This document shows, in pieces, positions 49,601-58,600 of a stretch of DNA of 64,000 nt (within the stretch, counting starts at the first letter, position 1; every line of letters starts with the position of its first letter). The notes beneath the pieces are model-generated. The model was not told the origin of the DNA. It saw only the letters and a program-made list of their open reading frames with translations, and did not search any database. The position numbers and the translations under genes are program-made. The stretch is from Ahaetulla prasina (Eukaryota; Chordata; Lepidosauria; Squamata; Colubridae): contig NC_080546.1 of the NCBI RefSeq assembly GCF_028640845.1, positions 31,765,020 through 31,829,019 of the forward strand. The letters run 5' to 3'.

Positions 49601-52600
49601 CTGTCGAGCACCCCAACCTTCCCGCCGAAAATTCAAACCAACCAATCAGAGCGTGGGATCGGCAAGGCGACCCGCGATTGGTCAAAACAAAAAGGGCGCG
49701 AATTCAAATCGAACGACCGTGATCATAGGCCGTGCAGCAACCCGCGTCGAGAAGAAAATCTTCACTAAACCGAAAATCGAAGGAGTGCCGTGCCGACTAG
49801 AAGTGGACACTTCTAGTCCTGGGACACTTTTGCGAGAGCTTTGCCGAGAATCGCCAAACGCAAACTGCAAACACAGCGGCTACGAGTTCACAACTACCAA
49901 GGGAATCGCATCCCTGTTCGAGGGACCACCTCCGTCCGCGTCGAGTACGGACTACACAAGAAGACCCTGCCCATCACGATAGTCGAGGGGACCCTGCCAA
50001 GTTTGTTGGGACTGGACTGGTTCCGTGCATTGGGCATGGGAGTGACTGGCATCTACAGAAGTGACTTTAACCTAAAAGACACACTCATGGACGAATTCGA
50101 AGATGTGTTCAAGGACTGCCTGGGCAAGTACAAGGGAACCCCTATTTCCTTTAATTTAGACCCCCAGGTAGCCCCCATACGGTTAAAAGCAAGGAGGGTC
50201 CCTTTTGCCCTTAAACCCAAGATCGACAGGGAGATAGACAAGCTCATCAGTCAGGGGATACTGGTGCCAGTCGATCATGCAAAGTGGGAGACGCCAATCG
50301 TCACCCCAGTGAAACCAGATGGGTCAATTAGAATATGCGCTGATTACAAGGCAACGTTAAACAAAGCCTTGCAAAAAAGCGCCTACCCGGTCCCCGTGGT
50401 GCAACACTTGCTGCACTCGCTAGGGCAAGGGCACGTTTTTGCCAAATTAGATTTGGCCCAAGCCTATCAACAACTGCCCGTAGACGCCGACACAGCCGAA
50501 GCCCAGACAATTGTGACTCACAGAGGTGCTTTCAAGTGTACCCGGTTACAGTTTGGGGTGAGTGTGGCTCCTGGTCTATTTCAAAATTTAATGGAGCGAC
50601 TTCTGCAAGGGCTCCCGGGGGTAGTCCCCTATTTCGATGATGTATTGGTATCAGCCGAAAATTTAGAAGAATTGGGGGAACGATTGAGAAAAGTTCTGGG
50701 CATATTCCGGTCAGCCGGTCTAAAGGTTAAAGTAAACAAATGCCAAATAGGGGTAGAATCCGTAGAGTTCTTGGGTTACAGAATAGACAAGGAAGGAATC
50801 CACCCCACTGAGAGCAAGGTCAAGGCAATAAGAAAGGCTCCAGCGCCCAAAAACAAAACAGAGCTACAGGCATTCCTGGGTCTAGTGAACTTTTACGCGG
50901 TCTTTTTGAAAAATAAGGCAACCGTCGCCGAGCCGCTACATAAGTTACTGGGAAAGAATACTGCTTGGTCTTGGGGAAAGACGGAAGCTAGGGCTTTCGA
51001 AGCAGTAAAAAACCTACTCTCGAGCGATAGCTTACTAATTCAGTATCATAGCACAATGCCATTGGTATTAGTTTGCGATGCTTCCCCTTATGGAGTGGGG
51101 GCTGTGCTCAGCCACAGGCTTCCAAATGGCACAGAAGCCCCAATAGCCTTCTACTCCAGAACGATGTCCTCGACAGAGAGGAACTATAGTCAGTTAGATA
51201 AGGAAGCTCTAGCTATAGTGTCAGGGGTAAAAAAGTTTCACGAATATGTTTTTGGTAGAAACTTTGAAATTGTCACAGACCATAGACCATTGTTAGGGTT
51301 ACTGGCTGGCGACCGCCCAACGCCTGTGGCACTTTCGCCCCGATTGACCCGATGGACTATCTTTTTGGCCGCCTACTCCTACAACCTGCGGCATCGCCCA
51401 GGAAAAGAATTGGGACATGCGGACGCATTAAGCAGATGCCCACTACCAGGGGCGATCGAGGACCCCACTCCGGGGACGCCCGTACTATTAATAGACTCCC
51501 TGGACTCTGGCCCAGTCACGTCTAAGGAGGTGGCTAGGGCGACATACCGGGACATTATTTTGAGAACTGTACTTGGTTGGGTACAAAGAGGGTGGCCCGC
51601 TGCGCCGGGCGAGCGTTTTAAAGAGTTTGTAAAGAAACGTGGGGAACTTTCGGCTCAAGGGGGGTGCCTGCTATGGGGGGATCGAGTGGTGATCCCAGAG
51701 AAATTGAGGAAAAGGGTGTTGGATCTCCTCCACGAGGGTCACCCAGGGATCGTAAGGATGAAGGGTCTAGCGAGAAGCTATGTGTGGTGGCCCTTAATGG
51801 ACTCGGAAATTGCTGAAAGGGTAGGGAAATGCCAGGCCTGCCAAGAGTCCAGACCGCTACCCCCAACGGCCCCGGTTCGGGAATGGGAGAGACCCCAAGG
51901 GCCCTGGTCGAGAATCCACATTGATTTTGCCGGCCCCTTCCACGGCCAAACCTTCCTGGTAGTAGTCGATGCCTACTCCAAATGGCTGGAAATCATTCTC
52001 ATGAGATCCATGACAGCCGAGGCCGTGATCTCAGTTCTCAGGCACCTATTTGTAACCCATGGGTTGCCCGACACACTAGTTTCCGATAATGGCCCGCAAT
52101 TCACGGCAACCCAATTTGAGGAATACTTGGCAGAAGAGGGCATCCGACATGCCCTCTCGGCGCCTTTCCACCCTGCGACGAATGGCCTTGCAGAGCGTTT
52201 CGTCCGGAGCGCAAAAGAGGCATTCTCCAGAATCAAGCCAGGCGACTGGCAAACAAAGATCGATGTTTTCCTGGCCGTCCAACACAGAACCCCCTGTGTC
52301 ACAACCGGCAGAAGCCCAGCAGAATTATTAATGGGCCGAAAACTCAGGTGCCCACTAGACCGGTTAAATCCAAACTATACACCGGAGGAGTACAAGGGGG
52401 GACTTGGAAAAACTAGAGGGATGGAAATAGGCGACCAAGTGTGGGCACACAACTATGGTGAAGGCCCAATCTGGGTAGCAGGACAAATCTTAAACATAAC
52501 AGGTCCAAAATCATACTTGGTGGAGTTAAGGGACGGCCGAGTATGGAGGCGCCACATAGACCAAATACGAAAACGCATAGCCGAACAATCCGATCTAGAC

Positions 52601-55600
52601 GAAACAGGCCCTGACTATACAATGTTTGAATCCACAGCTGACTCAAACCCGGGAAAGTCGCAGGACTTATCTGAGTTCCGGGAGGTCCAGCGACGCCAAC
52701 AGGTTCCATTAGAAAACAGCAGGGACGACTCTGCAAATAATCCAGGGCCGGATGGCCTAGAGGAGGAGCTGAGAGGAGCAAACAGCCCCTCCGGTCAGCT
52801 CGACCCACTCCCAGGGAATGAACTGCGCAGGTCCAAAAGAGTCAGGAGACGCCCAGCCTATTTGCGTGATTACGTTGAAAAATAATATGTAAATACCATG
52901 TAAATAGGGGTAAAGTGTTTTCTGGGAGGGAAGGAGTGTAATGTATCTTTAAATATTTTGGCGGGAAACAAGCACGTTGCTGATTGGTTGAAGCCGCCGG
53001 TTAGACTGTATATAAGGAGAGGTTTTTCCCCAGCCTGGTTGCTGGGTTCACCATATATTAAAGAGCTGTTGTCACTACCCTGGTCTCCAGCCTCGTTACT
53101 TCCCGAACTTAACATTCTTTAATCTATTATAATCAATTAAACAGTGTGGACAGCAACAGGTGTTAAGTTTTAAAAACTCAATAGCAAAACATTTGTTCAA
53201 CTTTCATTAACAGGTTTTAAGACTAGTAGTTGTAAATGATTTGTTTAAAATAATGTGTTTCACCACCTTCATTTAACTGGCTGTGGTCCAAGTTGTTTCC
53301 ACAGCTACAGTATCTAAGTTGTGTTTTTATGGTAGGGTGTATAGACATATACCTTTTCTCTATGCATTTCTCTTCCTTGTGCAGTAAACAGAATTGTAAA
53401 GGGAATAATTTATAAACATAATCAAAACATACTCTGTACTTACAATCAGAGAAGAAGTGATAGAGGGAGCTGAAACTGCAGGAACCCTGGGTGAGAGTGA
53501 CCATGTCATACTAGAATTCAACATAATGCAAACATAAGCAGTAGAACAAAATGATACCAGAGTCTTAGATTTTAAATGAGCTGATTTTAATAAACTCAGG
53601 GAGAACTTGGAAAAGATTCCTTGGATGAAAATCCTAAAGGGGAAAACAACTCAAGAATCTTGGGAAACACTGAAAAATATGATCATAAAAGCCCAGACCA
53701 GCGCAATACTGCTGAGAAAGAAAATTAAGAAATCCAAGAAGAAACCAGCATGGCTACAGATCTCTCTGACAAATTAAAAGACAAAAAAGACAAGTGCAAA
53801 AAATGGAAAAAGGGACACATAATTAAGGCAGGATATCAGCAGGATATCAGCAGACAGCCAGAATCTGCAAAGATGAAGTCAGGAAAGCAAAGGCTCAGAA
53901 TGAACAAAGACTTGCAACAAAAGTCAAAGATAACAAAAAAAGTTTCTTCTAACACATAAATAACAAGAAAAAAATCAAGGAAACAGTCTGTCCACTAAAG
54001 AGAGAAGATGGCAAGGAAGTAACAGGCAATAGAGTATACTACTTAGTATAAGACACACCTTAGTTTTTGGAGAGGAAAATAAGAAAAAAGCTGATTGGCA
54101 GGTGAATTGGCCTCCCGGAATACCCCCAATCAGCTGTTCCCAGAGCTCTGGGCCTTGCTTTTTTTTTTTTCTGCCTCTGCAAGCCTCCAAACAGAATTTT
54201 TTCTGAAGCTCTATTTGGGAGCTTCTTTTCTGAAGCTTCTGAAGCTTCTTTCAGCCTCTGAAATCTCCGGTTGAGAAGCTGGGTGAGAGCCCAATGCTCT
54301 CTACATGGGGCTCCCCTTGAGGGACATCCGGAGGCTTCAGTTAGTCCAGAATGCAGCTGCGCGGGTGATAGAGGGAGCCCCTCGTGGCTCCCGCGTGACA
54401 CCTATCCTGCGCAGGCTGCACTGGCTACCTGTGGCCTTCCGGGTGCGCTTCAAGGTGTTGGTGAACGTCTTCAAAGCGCTCCATGGCATAGGGCCGGGCT
54501 ATCTACGGGACCGCCTGCTGCTACCGAATACCTCTCACCGACCCGTGCGCTCTCACAGAGAGGGACTCCTCAGGGTGCCGTCGGCGCGACAGTGTCGTCT
54601 GGCGACGCCCAGGGGAAGGGCCTTCTCTGTGGGGGCTCCCGCCCTCTGGAACGAACTCCCCCCAGGACTCCGTCAACTTCCGGACCTCCGAACCTTTCGT
54701 CGCGAGCTTAAAACTCACCTATTCATCTGCGCTGGACTGGGTTAGTTTTTAAACTTATGGGTTTTTAATGGGTTTTTATTCTAAATTTTAACCGTGGCCA
54801 ATTTAATAAGTTTTTTAATTGTATTTTAATCGTATTTATATTGTATTATTTTGTATTTTTTATCAGGCTGTGAACCGCCCTGAGTCCTTCGGGAGAAGGG
54901 CGGTATAAAAATTTAAATAATAAATAAAATAAATAAATAAAATTCGGAGTATAAGATGCACCCAGATTTTCACCCTCTTTTTTGGGGGGAAAAGGTGTGT
55001 CTTATACGCCAAAAAATACGGTACTTCTTCGTAAGCTAGAAAAAAGTGGAATAGCTAGCTGCACTACCAGATGGACTCGCAACTGACTGACAAACCATAC
55101 TCAATGAGTAGTTCTTAGTGGGTCTAAGTCTACATGGAGAGAAGCAAGCAGTGGGGTGCCACAAGGTTCCGTCTTAGGCTCAGTATTCTTCAATATCTTC
55201 ACAAACAACTTAGATGAGGGAATAGAAGGGGAACCCACAAAATTTGCAGATGATACTAAGTTGGCAGGAATAGCTAACACTCTAGAAGATAGGCTCAAGA
55301 TCCAGATGGATCTTGACAGACTTGAACACTGGGCCTATCTACCAAAATGAAATTCAATGTAGAGAAAAATAAAGTCCTACATTTAGGTAAGAAAAACCAA
55401 AAGCACACATATAAACTGGGGAAAACCAGACTTAATAGCAGTGACTGTGAGAGGGATCTTAGAGTCTTAGCGGACAATCAGCTAAATATGAGCCAGCAGT
55501 GTGCAGCGGCAGCTAAAAAGGCCAATGCAATCCTATTTTGCATTAACAGAGGGATACAATCAAGATCAAGTGAGGTACTAATACCACTCTATAAAGCCTT

Positions 55601-58600
55601 AGTAAGACCACACCTAAAGTACTGCATCCAGTTTTGGTCACCACACTATAAAAAAGATGTTGAAACTCTAGAAAAAGTGCAGAGGAGAGCAACCAGGATA
55701 ATTAGGGGACTGTAAACTAAAACATATGAAGAACGGTTACATGAACTGGGCATGGCTAGTTTAGTGAAGAGAAGGACCAGGGGAGACATGTTAGCAGTGT
55801 TCCAATATCTGAGGGGCTGCCACAGAGAGGAGGGAGTCAAGCTGTTTTCCAAAGCACCTGAAGGCCAGACAAGGAATAATGAATGGAAACTGACCAAGGA
55901 GAGATTCAACCTAGAAATGAGGAGGAAATTTCTGACAGTGAGAACAATCAACCAATGGAACAGCTTGCCTTCGGAAGTTGTGGGAGCTTCATCACTTGAG
56001 ACTTTCAAGAAAGATTGGACTGCCATTTGTCAGAAATGGTATAGGATCTCCTCTTTGAGGGAGGGAGAGGGACTAGATGACCTATAAGGTCCTTTCCAAC
56101 TCTGTTAATCTGTTAAAGATTAGTATTACTTAGGGATTTTTTTTAAAAAATAGGGTATTTTTAATTTCCAGGATTAATATCCCACTCACTTTCACAAGAA
56201 GAGAGATCTTTAAACAGCCATTATTCATGATACTGTAAAGACAATTCTTGGACCAATAATGAAGGGAAGGAATGACCATTACTATTATGGATTTCTTAAA
56301 TACTGATGGCTAACTCTGCAAAACCCAGAAGCAGAGGCACAACTCCGGCAAAAAAGAGTTTTAAAAGTGGAGATTTGTCCTAAGCAATTTACATATCCCA
56401 CCACAGCAATATCCCTATACTTTGGGATTGATGTTATGCATTCATGTTTCAACTCTTGGCAATTCTCTGGTCCCTCTACATCTTTCAATCTTGCACTATT
56501 CAACTACTACTACTAAACTATTACATTATTAAACTAAACTACTACACCTATATGTTGGGATTACTAGATACAATAATGAAAGTGTTCAGAACCAGAGTAT
56601 GAATTGTGTGTACAGCTAATCCTTGATTTACAACAGTTCATTTAATGACTGATCAAAGTTACATCGCTGAAGGAATTGACTTATGGCCATTTTTCACACT
56701 TATGACCGTAGCAGCATCCCCATGGTCATGTGATCAAAATTCAGACAGTTGACAATTGACTCATGTTTATGATAGTTGTAGTGCCCTGGGATCACATTGT
56801 ACCCTTCTGACAAGCTAAGTCAATGGGTAAGCAAGATTCGATTAACAACCGTATTACTAACTTAACAACTGCTATGATTCACTTAAAAACTGTGGCAAGG
56901 AAGGTCATAAAATGAGGCAAAACTCACTTAACAAATGTCTCACTTAGCAACATAAATTGTGGTTGTAAGTTGAGGACTATCTGTATTTAATAGATCCAGC
57001 ATAGTGAAATTACTAAACTGGTCTGAAGGTGGGGAAATATGGTACCCCATTCACCATTCTCTCCCCAAAGTCTGCTTGGTTTCTGTATGAGCAAGGGAGG
57101 GCTGGAAATACACATAATTGTAAATGGATATAAACGCTCAATTTATGGTCAATATCATTCAGTGATTAGAATAGAATAGAATAGAATTTTTTATTGGCCA
57201 AGTGTGATTGGACACACAAGGAATTTGTCTTGGTGCATATGCTCTCAGTGTACATAAAAGAAAAGATACGTTCATCAAGGTACAACATTTACAACACAAT
57301 TGATGATCAATATATCAATATAAATCATAAGGATTGCCAGCAACAAGTTATAATCATACAGTCATAAGTAGAAAGAGATTGGTGATGGGAACTATGAAAC
57401 GATTAATAGTAGTGCAGATTCAGTAAATAGTCTGACAGTGTTGAGGGAATTATTTGTTTAGCAGAGTGATGGCCTTCGGGAAAAAACTGTTCTTGTGTCT
57501 AGTTGTTCTGGTGTGCAGTGCTCTATAGCGTCGTTTGAGGGTAGGAGTTGAAACAGTTTATGTCCAGGATGCGAGGATCTGCAAATATTTTCACGGCCCT
57601 CTTCTTGATTCATGCAGTATACAGGTCCTCAATGGAAGGCAGGTTGGTAGCAATTATTTTTCTGCAGTTCTAATTATCCTCTGAAGTCTGTGTTTTCTTG
57701 TTGGGTTGCAGAACCGAACCAGACAGTTATAGAGGTGCAAATGACAGACTCAATAATTCCTCTGTAGAATTGGATCAGCAGCTCCTTGGGCAGTTTGAGC
57801 TTACTGAGTTGGCGCAGAAAGAACATTCTTTGTTGTCCTTTTTTAATGATGTTTTTGATGTTAGCTGTCCATTTGAGATCTTGCGATATGATAGAACCCA
57901 GAAATTTGAAGGTTTCTACTGTTGATACTGTGTTGTCAAGTATTGTGAGAGGTGGAAATATGGAAGGGTTTTTCCTAAAGTCTACCACCATTTCTACGGT
58001 TTTGAGTGTGTTCAGTTCCAGATTGTTTTGGTTGCACCACAAGGCTAGTCGTTCGACCTCTTGTCTATATGCGGATTCGTCATTGTCTCGAATGAGACCA
58101 ATCACTGTTGTGTCATCTCCGAACTTCAGTAGCTTAACAGATGGATCATTGGAGATTATAAATTGATTCTGACTCAAAGGATCGTTACAAAGATTAAATG
58201 CAAGAGAGAAGGTATAATAAAATAGAACAGAATTTTTTATTGGCCAAGTGTGATTGGACACATAAGGAATTTGTCTTGGTGCATATGCTCTCATTGTACA
58301 TAAAATGTACCTTCATCAAGGTGCAACACTTACAACACTTAATGATAGTCACAGGGTACAAATTTAACACTTAATAATAGTCATAAGCTACGATTAAGCA
58401 ATCAGGAAACAATCAATTACAGTAAATTGTAAAGATACAAGCAACAAAGTTACAGTCATAAGTGGAAGGAGATGGGTAGGATGAGAAGATTAATAGTAGT
58501 GCAGATTTAGTAAATAGTTTGACAGTGTTGAGGGAATTATTTGTTTAGCAGAGTGATGGCTTTTCAGAAAAAAACTGCGTAAGTAAAATATGGAGCTTTG

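Larger units (their letters stand above)
48590..53114 (+). mobile_element. Ty3/gypsy LTR retrotransposon, copy 2 (full length)
   Basis: 4525 bp flanked by a perfect 5-bp duplication TTCTT (48585-48589 and 53115-53119). The two 178-bp LTRs appear identical, so the insertion is very young. The primer-binding site TGGCGACGAAGGTGGGAT (48769-48786) matches a serine tRNA (GCU type) 3' end. The purine tract (52922-52936) abuts the 3' LTR. Same family as copy 1 but a distinct LTR subfamily. It lies antisense in MND1 intron 1. Confidence 0.97.
53460..56120 (+). mobile_element. CR1 LINE, internally deleted and interrupted
   Basis: Left part (53460-54040) matches the CR1 linker between endonuclease and RT ([17 protein letters not shown], [17 protein letters not shown]). 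After an inserted element the right part (55026-56120) resumes at [77 protein letters not shown], then a stop and a CR1 3' end with CAACTCTGTTAATCTG. The first half of the RT domain is missing and a stop lies after [10 protein letters not shown]. Confidence 0.82.

Noticed and set aside
49841..52885. The 1014-codon pol frame as a domesticated host gene
   Set aside because: It sits inside a complete LTR element with identical LTRs and a target duplication. Intactness is explained by youth.
54305..54745. 146-codon open frame as a host gene
   Set aside because: It is the L2 ORF2 C-terminus followed directly by the L2 3' tail, with similar copies at 36 and 60 kb.
57674..58294. 206-codon minus-strand frame as a gene
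   Set aside because: It is the C-terminal RT part of a CR1-L3 LINE ending in an AATAG tail.
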